Position numbers and translations under genes: made by a program
Source of the DNA: Candidatus Staskawiczbacteria bacterium
Lineage (GTDB): Bacteria; Patescibacteriota; Minisyncoccia; Minisyncoccales; Staskawiczbacteraceae
Assembly (NCBI GenBank): GCA_026395175.1
Contig: JAPLZF010000009.1
Coordinates: forward strand, 146,083 to 178,960
Direction of reading: 5' to 3'
DNA: 32,878 nucleotides
The notes under the pieces: model-generated
Seen by the model: only the letters and a program-made list of their open reading frames with translations
Database searches by the model: none
What the model was told of the DNA's origin: nothing
Shown here: positions 25,019 to 32,878 of the stretch, in pieces
Numbering within the stretch: position 1 is the first letter of the stretch
Layout: every line of letters starts with the position of its first letter

Positions 25019-26134
25019 TTAATCAGAAGTCGAGCACCAGACATCATTTTTCCATGTCCAATTTTTATCCATGCCGGCCATGATGCAAATTTTGTTTTTA
25101 AAAACCACTGCGCCAACATCTTCCCTGCCAGTCCAAAGAGGATCTTTTTCTGTTTTCTGCCAATTTTTGCCGTCTTCTGAATACCAGACATCGTTCGCAC
25201 CATTTCCATATAAAGGTACATTTAATCTGCTCACAACCCAAAGCCTGTTTTGATAATCAATCAACGCAAATCCCTGGCGCGTTTCAAAAGGAGGATTTTC
25301 ATTTGCCAATGTCCAATTCACGCCGTCTGAAGAAGACCAAACATCATTATAAAGCTTGTCTTTAAAAGCCATTCCGCCCACCACCCATAATTTATTGTTA
25401 AAAACTTCAGCCGCAAAATCCCACCTTGGAGACCACTCTGCATTTTTAACAGCTTGCTTCCAGCTGACTCCATCGTCTGAATACCAAACATCATTAAAAA
25501 GCTGGTTTCCTGTATATTTTACTCCGCCAATAAGCCATATCTTATTTTGAAAAACCAAAAGCTGATGCCCTTCTCTGGCAGGCCAGGCGGTGGATTTTGT
25601 TTCTAATTCCCAATTTTTTCCGTCTTCTGACGACCAAACATCGCTTCTGTAGCCAATATCCGGACCCCATCCGCCCATCAGCCACATTTTACCCTTAAAA
25701 TCAACAACCGCCATAGACCTCCTGTTTCCCCATGGAGCATTATTTAAAACAAGCTGCCAATTTTTGCCGTCTTCTGACGACCAAACATCGCTAAAATGCG
25801 GCGCATTTCCATAATCTACATTCCCAGGGGAAATAAGGCGTTTAGTTCCGTCTAACCCGCCCATCAGCCATATTTTATTTTTATAGACAACTACCGCTTG
25901 AGAATCCCTGCCTTCCCATGGAGCTGAAGAAACAACTTCTTCCCAATCTAATGAAGCGGGATGAAATGACGGATTGGGAAGTGTTTCAGCCGGTTCTTCT
26001 GTTATATTTTTTTGATTATTATTAATTAATTCTGTCGCGCTTTCTTTTTTATAATATACAAAAACTGCTCCGCCGATTGCGATTATTATAATTAAAATAA
26101 ATAAAATTATTAAGATCAAATTATTTCTTTTCAT
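25019..26134 (-). CDS. Membrane-anchored kelch/galactose-oxidase-like beta-propeller protein
   Basis: N-terminal TM, then six repeats of KxWLMGG...NDVWSSEDGKNW. Confidence 0.85.
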   Translation of the reverse strand: MKRNNLILIILFILIIIIAIGGAVFVYYKKESATELINNNQKNITEEPAETLPNPSFHPASLDWEEVVSSAPWEGRDSQAVVVYKNKIWLMGGLDGTKRLISPGNVDYGNAPHFSDVWSSEDGKNWQLVLNNAPWGNRRSMAVVDFKGKMWLMGGWGPDIGYRSDVWSSEDGKNWELETKSTAWPAREGHQLLVFQNKIWLIGGVKYTGNQLFNDVWYSDDGVSWKQAVKNAEWSPRWDFAAEVFNNKLWVVGGMAFKDKLYNDVWSSSDGVNWTLANENPPFETRQGFALIDYQNRLWVVSRLNVPLYGNGANDVWYSEDGKNWQKTEKDPLWTGREDVGAVVFKNKICIMAGMDKNWTWKNDVWCSTSD

Positions 26135-26143
26135 TAAAATTTT

Positions 26144-27268
26144 TTATGTAGATTTAATCGGCATTACGACATATATATAGCTTGCGTCGCCTACAGGCTT
26201 TAATATGCAAGGACCTTCCTCTTTGCTCAAATCAAATATGACTTCAGAGCTTCTGATATTTAATAATCCGTCTGTCAAAAATTTATGGTTAAAAGACGCT
26301 TCTATCGATTCTCCCTCGATTTTAGCCGGAATACTGGACATACTTTCCCCGATGTCCGGAGATTCTGCAAAGATTTCAACTTCTTTGCCTGCTGGGTTTA
26401 TTTTTATTTTAACCTCGTTTATTCTGCCTGAAAAAAGCGACGCTGCCTTGATCTGGTTTAAAAATTCGTCTCTTTTTATAACAACATGGGTTTTGAATTT
26501 TTTAGGAATAATTTCTTCATAATTAGGATATTCTCCTTCTATCAATCGGGAAGTAATTTGCACTTGCGGGTGGTCGGCTTCTTTCATTGGAAACTCAAAC
26601 ATTGTCTGGTTAGCTGAAAAATATATTTTTAATTTTCCCTCTTTTTCGCCCAAGGTATTTATTATTTCCCTGGCTGGTTTTTGCGGCAGAATAAAAGAAA
26701 TATCTTTTTTTACCGCTTCGTCTAAGGTAATATTTTTTTCTGCCAGCCTGAAGCTGTCAGTAGCGACTATTTTCATTATATTTTTTGAAAAAATAAAATA
26801 AATGCCGGAAATTTCAGGCCTGGATTGAGAAGGAGAAGGCAAATCAACTATTTGAGCCAATCCCTGGCAGAATTTTTTATTATCAACTTCTAAAAATTCC
26901 AAATTTTTAAATTCCGGAATCAAGGGGAATTCTTCAGGATTAAATCCCTGAATCTTGTTTTTAAAGCTTTTACATTCAACATATAATCCTTGACTTTTTT
27001 CTTCCAAAACAATTTTTTCATTAGGCAATAAGGCAATAAAGCTTGAAAGAAATTTAGCAGGCACCACTACTTTGCCCTTTTTAATAATCTTGGTCAATAT
27101 CCATAACTTTATAGCAGTCTCCAAATCTGTGGAGCTTAAGCTTAAAAAATTATCTTCGGCGCTAATTAAAACATTGTCTAAAATAGGCAAAGATAAATTT
27201 TTCCCGACGATTTTTTCAACAACATTTAATCCGTTTTTTAAATTCTCTTTTAAGATTTCTGCTTTCAT
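26144..27268 (-). CDS. dnaN: DNA polymerase III beta sliding clamp
   Basis: MKAEILKENLKNGLNVVEKIVGKNLSLPILDNVLI...; C-terminal MPIKST; next to dnaA. Confidence 0.96.
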   Translation of the reverse strand: MKAEILKENLKNGLNVVEKIVGKNLSLPILDNVLISAEDNFLSLSSTDLETAIKLWILTKIIKKGKVVVPAKFLSSFIALLPNEKIVLEEKSQGLYVECKSFKNKIQGFNPEEFPLIPEFKNLEFLEVDNKKFCQGLAQIVDLPSPSQSRPEISGIYFIFSKNIMKIVATDSFRLAEKNITLDEAVKKDISFILPQKPAREIINTLGEKEGKLKIYFSANQTMFEFPMKEADHPQVQITSRLIEGEYPNYEEIIPKKFKTHVVIKRDEFLNQIKAASLFSGRINEVKIKINPAGKEVEIFAESPDIGESMSSIPAKIEGESIEASFNHKFLTDGLLNIRSSEVIFDLSKEEGPCILKPVGDASYIYVVMPIKST

Positions 27269-27477
27269 GTTTTTATAATTAATTATTAATATATTATTAA
27301 ATTTATTGTTATTAGTGTTTTAATTTTTAAAGCTTTTTAAAAAAGATTCGCCCTTAAAATTTTCTGTTTACTCTTAAAATTCTTTGTGCAAATGCTGTGG
27401 ATAAATTAGTTGGATAAAAGGTGCAATTTATGATGCGTGTTTTCTGCTGTTAAAGTTATTATATTTTTTACACCAAC
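27269..27477. other. Candidate oriC-associated region between dnaA and dnaN
   Basis: AT-rich block (27271-27330) and a perfect DnaA box TGTGGATAA (27396-27404) plus related TTGGATAAA. Confidence 0.45.
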
Positions 27478-28833
27478 TTATGCACTATATATTCTCTGTT
27501 TTATCAAGTTTAATTCCTCGGTTAACTTGTTGTTTTCTTCATTTTCCTGCAGTATTTTTTTGTAAGCATAAATGGCGGTTGTATGGTCTTTGCCTCCGAA
27601 TTTCCGCGCTATTGCCGGAAAAGAATATTTCAATTCTTTTCTCAGCAAAAACATGGCAATCTGCCTGGGTTTTACAATTTCTTTGCGGCGCGTTGGGTCG
27701 AACAGATTTTTCTCTTCTAAATTATAGAACTTGGCGACAACTTCTATAATTTTTTTGTAATTTGCCACGTCAAACGGAGAAAAAATGAATCCTTTTAGCA
27801 GTTTTTTGGCTGTTTCTATGTTCAATTCCTGGTTGATTTTATTGTAAATCAATATTTTATTCAAAGCGCCTTCCAATTCTCTGATATTTTTCTTAACATT
27901 GGCGGCGATATAATCTAAAATGTCATCTGGCAAATCCATATTTTTTTCCTGAAGCTTTTGTTTTAAAATTACCAGCCTTGTTTCGTAGTCCGGCAGGCTG
28001 ACATCGGCAATCATGCCTCCTTCAAATCTTGATCTTAAACGGTCTTCCAGCTCTGCAATTGCATTTGGAGGCCTATCGGAAGAAAGGATTATCTGCTTGT
28101 TTTTTTCATATAAAGAATTGAAAACATGGAAAAATTCCTCCTGGCTTTTGTTTTTGCCCGCAATAAATTGGATATCGTCTAAAATTAAGACATCTATCGG
28201 AGCCAAGCTCGCCTTGAAAGATTCCATGCTGTTTGTCCTTATGGCTGAAACAATGCTGGAAACAAATTTTTCAGAAGAAATATATTTCACTTTTTTCTTT
28301 TTTGATTCGTCGCTTATTTTATTTCCGATTGCCTGTATTAAATGTGTTTTTCCCAATCCCGTGCCTCCGTAAATAAATAATGGATTATAAGTAAACCCCG
28401 GGCTATCAGACACAGCCAGCGCAGCCGCATGAGCCAGTTCGTTGAAAGAGCCGACTACGAAGCTGTTGAATGTATATCGCGGATTAAGGTTGGTTTCTTT
28501 GTTTGTTTTGAATTCTTCAAATTTCAATTGGACATCTTCCTGCCTCAGATTTTCCATATTTATTTTGGACGGAGTATTTTTTGCTGATTGCGGTTTTATG
28601 ACAAAATCCAATTCCTTTATGGAATCATCAATGTCATGCAAGGTTTTTAAGATTGATTTGTTATATTTGTTGCTCAGCCATTCCTTGGAAAAAGCATTGG
28701 GAACTGAAATTATTATTTTTTCGGCTTCTTTAGAAACAATTTCAGTATTTTGAAACCAAGTGGCAAAATTGGCTTTAGAAATATTAAGCTGCATTTGCGC
28801 TAAAACTGACTGCCAAAGTTCTTGATTGTTCAT
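27478..28833 (-). CDS. dnaA: Chromosomal replication initiator DnaA
   Basis: YTFNSFVVGSFNELAHAAA, GGTGLGKTHLIQAIGN, LILDDIQFIAGK, KFGGKDHTTAIYAYKKI. Confidence 0.98.
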   Translation of the reverse strand: MNNQELWQSVLAQMQLNISKANFATWFQNTEIVSKEAEKIIISVPNAFSKEWLSNKYNKSILKTLHDIDDSIKELDFVIKPQSAKNTPSKINMENLRQEDVQLKFEEFKTNKETNLNPRYTFNSFVVGSFNELAHAAALAVSDSPGFTYNPLFIYGGTGLGKTHLIQAIGNKISDESKKKKVKYISSEKFVSSIVSAIRTNSMESFKASLAPIDVLILDDIQFIAGKNKSQEEFFHVFNSLYEKNKQIILSSDRPPNAIAELEDRLRSRFEGGMIADVSLPDYETRLVILKQKLQEKNMDLPDDILDYIAANVKKNIRELEGALNKILIYNKINQELNIETAKKLLKGFIFSPFDVANYKKIIEVVAKFYNLEEKNLFDPTRRKEIVKPRQIAMFLLRKELKYSFPAIARKFGGKDHTTAIYAYKKILQENEENNKLTEELNLIKQRIYSA

Positions 28834-28951
28834 ATAATGTATTTTTCCTTTTTATCGGCTCTTTGTCAAATAGAAGTAAAACAAAGAGGGGTGTTATTAA
28901 GCTGTGTATAACTTGTGTTGTCTGTTTCAACGGAGACGCACAATAAACAGC

Positions 28952-28980
28952 TTGTAATTTGGGATATTTTAGGCTATACT
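28952..28980 (+). promoter_or_regulatory. Predicted promoter for the rpmH operon
   Basis: TTGTAA-17 bp-TATACT upstream of rpmH. Confidence 0.6.
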
Positions 28981-29013
28981 GGTTGTATTATACTAATTAA
29001 AATTTTTAATACA

Positions 29014-29154
29014 ATGAGCAAAACATACAAGCCGAAAAAGAAAAAAAGAGCCAATACCCACGGCTTTTTGAGGCGTAAAAAAACAAGAAATGGCAAAAAA
29101 GTGGTGCAGAACAGGAGAAGGAAGGGCAGGGCGAAACTAACTGTGTCAAAATAG
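29014..29154 (+). CDS. rpmH: 50S ribosomal protein L34 (bL34)
   Basis: MSKTYKPKKKKRANTHGFLRRKKTRNGKKVVQNRRRKGRAKLTVSK; the track start at 28915 is too far upstream. Confidence 0.96.
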   Translation: MSKTYKPKKKKRANTHGFLRRKKTRNGKKVVQNRRRKGRAKLTVSK

Positions 29155-29169
29155 GCTTATTCAACTTTT

Positions 29170-29508
29170 ATGCTGCCTAAAATAAACAGGATTAAAAAGA
29201 AAAAAGACTTTGAAACAATTTTTAAAAATTCCAAGATTTTTAAAAATAACCTTTTTATTTTCAGAATGGCAAGAAATAATCTGGGGCTTAACAGGTTTGG
29301 GTTTGTAGTCAGCAAGAAGGTATCGAATAAAGCAGTAGTAAGAAATAAAATCAGGAGAAGATTATCGGAAATAATAAAAGCAGAAATAAATAATATAAAA
29401 AACGGAACAGACCTGATTATAATTGCCCTGCCTGGCATAGAAAAAAAAGAATTTTCTGAAATTAAAAAATCAATTGAAGAAGCTTTAACAAAATGTTTGA
29501 ATCTTTAA
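29170..29508 (+). CDS. rnpA: Ribonuclease P protein component
   Basis: LPKINRIKKKKDFETIFKN, RFGFVVSKKVSNKAVVRNKIRRRLSEI. Confidence 0.95.
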   Translation: MLPKINRIKKKKDFETIFKNSKIFKNNLFIFRMARNNLGLNRFGFVVSKKVSNKAVVRNKIRRRLSEIIKAEINNIKNGTDLIIIALPGIEKKEFSEIKKSIEEALTKCLNL

Positions 29509-30239
29509 TAAATTTTTTTTATATAATATTATATCAGCCGCTGTTTAATTCGCTTGTGTTTTTGTATAACTTCATACCTGGCCATGATTTTGGAATAGCA
29601 ATAATTGCGTTAACCATAATTATCAGGATTATACTTTTCCCGGTTTCCATAAAAGCCGTCAATTCCCAGAGAAATCTTCAGAAATTGCAGCCAAAAATGC
29701 AGGAAGTGCAGAAAAAATATAAAGATGACAAGGAAAAGCAGGCAAAAGAAATTTTAGAACTTTACAAAAAAGAAAAAATAAATCCGTTTTCAGGCCTTTT
29801 ATTAGCCTTAATACAACTGCCGATATTAATAGCGCTTTACAGGGTTTTTTGGAACGGTTTAAAATCAAAAGAGCTGGCCGGATTATATGGTTTTATTTCA
29901 AACCCCGGTCAAATAAATCCTTTGTTCCTGCACATTATAGATTTGTCAAAACCCAGCATATTTTTTGCTATTTTAGCGGGCTTAGTGCAATATTTCCAGA
30001 CAAAAATGCTGACCCCGCAAAACAAACTAAACGCCGGTCAAAAAAGCAAAGAGGCTGACTTTTCCCAGGTTATGCAAAAACAGATGCTTTATTTTTTTCC
30101 TGTTTTCACCGTAATAATACTTGTAAATTTGCCGTCTGCTTTGGGGTTATATTGGATAACAAGCGGACTTTTTTCCATAGTCCAACAATATATAATTTTT
30201 AAAAAAAGCGATAAATTAGAAACAGAAAAAACGCAATAG
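29493..30239 (+). CDS. yidC: Membrane protein insertase YidC/Oxa1
   Basis: FGIAIIALTIIIRIILFPVSIKAVNSQRNLQKLQPKMQEVQKKY; overlaps rnpA by 16 nt. Confidence 0.95.
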   Translation: MFESLINFFYIILYQPLFNSLVFLYNFIPGHDFGIAIIALTIIIRIILFPVSIKAVNSQRNLQKLQPKMQEVQKKYKDDKEKQAKEILELYKKEKINPFSGLLLALIQLPILIALYRVFWNGLKSKELAGLYGFISNPGQINPLFLHIIDLSKPSIFFAILAGLVQYFQTKMLTPQNKLNAGQKSKEADFSQVMQKQMLYFFPVFTVIILVNLPSALGLYWITSGLFSIVQQYIIFKKSDKLETEKTQ

Positions 30240-30240
30240 C

Positions 30241-30714
30241 ATGCTAGAACAAAAAGACATAGACAAAATTAAAAAAACAGCAGAAGAATTTTTTGAGAAG
30301 ATGACAGCGGAAATTCTTAATGTGGAAACCAGCTTGTCTTTAACAGATACAAATTCCGACGTTGTTGATTTATATATAAAAATGAATGACCCTCAAATTT
30401 TAATTGGCCAGCAGGGCCAGACGCTTTTTGAGATTCAGCGCCTTTTAAGGACAATTCTGAATAAAAAATTGCAGAAAGTTTTTTATCTTAATCTGGATAT
30501 TAATGATTATAAAAAGAAAAAAATAGAATATTTGAAAGACTTGGCTAAAGAGCTGGCTGACCAAGTTTCTTTAAACAAACAAGAAAAAGTTCTTTTACCG
30601 ATGTCATCTTACGAAAGAAGAATTGTACATGCAGAACTTTCTCAAAGGACAGATGTGATTACAGAAAGCCAAGGAGATGGTTTTGACAGGCACATTGTTA
30701 TAAAACCGCGGTAA
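30241..30714 (+). CDS. jag: Jag/KhpB-like KH-R3H RNA-binding protein
   Basis: ILIGQQGQTLFEIQRLLRTILN (KH) and LLPMSSYERRIVHAELSQRTDVITESQGDGFDRHIVIKPR (R3H); canonical position after yidC. Confidence 0.9.
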   Translation: MLEQKDIDKIKKTAEEFFEKMTAEILNVETSLSLTDTNSDVVDLYIKMNDPQILIGQQGQTLFEIQRLLRTILNKKLQKVFYLNLDINDYKKKKIEYLKDLAKELADQVSLNKQEKVLLPMSSYERRIVHAELSQRTDVITESQGDGFDRHIVIKPR

Positions 30715-30716
30715 AT

Positions 30717-32081
30717 TTATTTTTGTATTGGAATAATAATCATGCAATTAGGAACTACATTGCTATTATTCCTTATATTTTGCCATTTTATTTGCTGGGG
30801 ACCGAATTTGTTTGCATCTTTGCTGGTTGGAAATTCTTGGCAGAAAGTCCATGGCGTAATATTACAACTTTGTCCCGGACTGGCATAAGTGAATAGAACA
30901 ATATAATCATTGTGTATTATCATAGACGAAATGTTTTCTCCGCCCAGAGACGGCGAAATCTTGCTGATGCAATTTCCGCTTTGGCCATATCCTGCGCAAG
31001 GTTTTTCATTTTCCGGCACGTCATTGAATTGCAATGGATTATTTTGGTCGTCTAACGCATGGATATAAACCCCGGCGTTTTTGATTTCATCATTTGTCAC
31101 TTTATACCACCCGCCACTATCTTTTTTACATTGCGCAATTAAATCGCCGACACTATCACTATTGCCCATATTATCAACGCATATGCCAGTGCTTGTGTTG
31201 CAGGTTTCTCCATTAGTACAATCATCATTGGATGCGCAATAATGTTTGAGACATGATTTGCGGAAAAAATATACTCCGTCGTCATTTGCATCAAAATCAT
31301 ATTTATAAACAGATGCCGATGCCGCAAATGGGCTTACATTTTGGCAAGTTTCATTTGTATTTTCTTTAGTAGTGGTAATCTCCTGGCATTTTCCCCAAAA
31401 ATTAATATTATCATACAAAACAGTTATATAGGCAGTTTGGGTATCGGCATCTTGGACAATGCCTACTGAATTTATTTTGTTTCTCAAATTATCTCCTAAA
31501 TCTGGAATACTTGTTATGTTTGCTTTGGCGGTATTTTTAGGGTCGTCAGAACAGCCAGTTTTTTTGTAAAAATAAACGCCCGGAGCTTTTTTCGGCGAGC
31601 AGTCAGCATCTTTTAAGCAGGAAGCGCCTGTTCCGTCGGCAACACATTGGTTGTTGCTGTTGCAGGCCGTTGTCGGCAGTTCATCAAACTTAAAAAAACT
31701 AAGCTGGGGATTTATTGTTGTTATAATTAAATATGTCAATGTTAAAATAAGCAGGCCGGATATTGCTCCGCCAATTCTGTCTTTCGCTTCGCCCAGCAAG
31801 TCGGGTTTTGCCGGTGACAAAAGATACATTATTCCCGCGATAATTAAAGAAACAAGGACAGAAAAAAACCCAAGAAACATTCCGGCATCAAACAAATATT
31901 TTACATAAGCGGGCAATTTTGCGTCTGTCGCTAACGTTGTGGTTCCAATGGCAGGATATATTACTTCCAAGCCCGCAGCAGAAATTTTATTTATTGGCAA
32001 GCAAAAAAAACATACAGGCAAAAAAATTAAAAGATAAACCAGGGAGAAAACTTTTTTATTTTTTTTTATTATGTCATGCAT
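30717..32081 (-). CDS. Membrane protein with pilin/VirB2-like TM pair and Cys-rich 'GVYFY' repeats
   Basis: Signal/TM, second and third TMs (YLFDAGMFLGFFSVLVSLIIAGIMYLL; IGGAISGLLILTLTYLIITTI), then Cys-rich extracellular part with GVYFYKKTGC and GVYFFRKSC. Confidence 0.75.
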   Translation of the reverse strand: MHDIIKKNKKVFSLVYLLIFLPVCFFCLPINKISAAGLEVIYPAIGTTTLATDAKLPAYVKYLFDAGMFLGFFSVLVSLIIAGIMYLLSPAKPDLLGEAKDRIGGAISGLLILTLTYLIITTINPQLSFFKFDELPTTACNSNNQCVADGTGASCLKDADCSPKKAPGVYFYKKTGCSDDPKNTAKANITSIPDLGDNLRNKINSVGIVQDADTQTAYITVLYDNINFWGKCQEITTTKENTNETCQNVSPFAASASVYKYDFDANDDGVYFFRKSCLKHYCASNDDCTNGETCNTSTGICVDNMGNSDSVGDLIAQCKKDSGGWYKVTNDEIKNAGVYIHALDDQNNPLQFNDVPENEKPCAGYGQSGNCISKISPSLGGENISSMIIHNDYIVLFTYASPGQSCNITPWTFCQEFPTSKDANKFGPQQIKWQNIRNNSNVVPNCMIIIPIQK

Positions 32082-32086
32082 AATGT

Positions 32087-32878
32087 TTATTTTGTAGGAA
32101 TTATATAAGCGCTGTTTATATGCGCAGAACTAGATGCTATAATTTGCTGTACATTTAAATTAGGAATATCTTTAGTAAATGTTTGGCAATATCCTCCTGA
32201 ACCGTCTGCATTGATACTTGAGTAAAGACCAACCAAATAACTGCCTTTTATTTTTACAGAACCCGGGCAATTTGCAAAAGATGGGCATATATCTTTATAT
32301 CGTAAAGGTCTGTCAACGCTTGTATGGTCAAAATTACTCATTGGAACCGCATTCGTCCCTGCCACAATAATATCAATTATATCTTTGTCTGCTAACCCAT
32401 AAGAGCTGGCTCTGGCTCCTGCATCCCAGCCATAAGGTTCGCTGTAGAAAGTTACGCCGTCTCCGGAAGCTCCGACATCTGTATTTATTTCAAAAATATC
32501 AGCAGCAGAGGCATCTATATTAACAGGCTTGCATCCTTCAGTTTTTCCTTCATCTAACGCTATCGGCACACTGCATTGCCCCCCATTTTCAAGGCCCGTT
32601 ACTTGGTGGAAGATAACGCCGTAATTATAATCGTTTTCCGGATTTTCAGCATCATTAACATTAACAATTCTAATACCTTTTATTTTCCCGGCAAACGGAG
32701 TTCCTATGTCATCCTGCGAGCCGAGATTTGCGCCAGACATATAACCGCTGCATTTACTTTTATCATCATTGCATTCTCCTAAACAATAATAAACACCCGG
32801 TGTCTTGAACGCTATTTTAAAAGAACCATAACCATTAAAAGACAAAGGGTCGTCATCACATTTTATTTCTGTAACTTT
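32087..32878 (-). CDS. Cys-containing 'GVYYC' repeat protein, N-terminally truncated by window end
   Basis: Frame stays open to the window edge (...KVTEIKCDDDPLSFNGYGSFKIAFKTPGVYYCLGECNDDKSKC); shares a module with the downstream ORF. Confidence 0.7.
   Translation of the reverse strand, partial: KVTEIKCDDDPLSFNGYGSFKIAFKTPGVYYCLGECNDDKSKCSGYMSGANLGSQDDIGTPFAGKIKGIRIVNVNDAENPENDYNYGVIFHQVTGLENGGQCSVPIALDEGKTEGCKPVNIDASAADIFEINTDVGASGDGVTFYSEPYGWDAGARASSYGLADKDIIDIIVAGTNAVPMSNFDHTSVDRPLRYKDICPSFANCPGSVKIKGSYLVGLYSSINADGSGGYCQTFTKDIPNLNVQQIIASSSAHINSAYIIPTK

Noticed and set aside
1-32878. CRISPR arrays, tRNA or rRNA genes
   Set aside because: No regular repeat-spacer structure and no recognisable tRNA/rRNA signatures seen by eye; tRNAscan/CRISPR tools not run.

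Overview
AT-rich bacterial chromosomal window with compact, mostly co-directional gene blocks. Gene content and style (standalone 5'-3' exonuclease, ComEA fused to a lamin-tail domain, short PilB, CofE-like ligase, Cys-rich TM proteins) suggest a Candidatus Patescibacteria/CPR genome; the lineage is an inference. It carries the replication-origin neighbourhood (dnaN-dnaA // rpmH-rnpA-yidC-jag) and repair/recombination genes (ruvA partial, uvrB, mutM, ruvB, ruvC, dinD). It also has holA, rpsT, tsaE, yebC, a class A PBP, a RAYT transposase with REP-like hairpins, a large C1A-papain/PEGA/FG-GAP/B-lectin surface protein, a six-blade kelch-like protein, and two Cys-rich 'GVYFY' repeat proteins. The best candidate for something undescribed is the pilB-ruvB intergenic region. 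It holds a ~135-nt element closed by a >20-bp stem with two internal hairpins. On the minus strand a TTGACA-17-TACAAT promoter lies upstream and a stem followed by T7 lies downstream, which predicts a ~195-nt structured ncRNA. Other leads are a REP copy inside its own RAYT gene, short palindromic repeats translated in-frame inside mutM, tsaE and comEA, a DHH-to-DNN degenerate phosphoesterase beside pilB, a 1083-aa protein with a possible DHH/MYG1-like N-terminus, a 48-aa hyperacidic ORF absent from the ORF track, and a pattern of SD-less, possibly leaderless starts. All calls are by eye; no searches were run.
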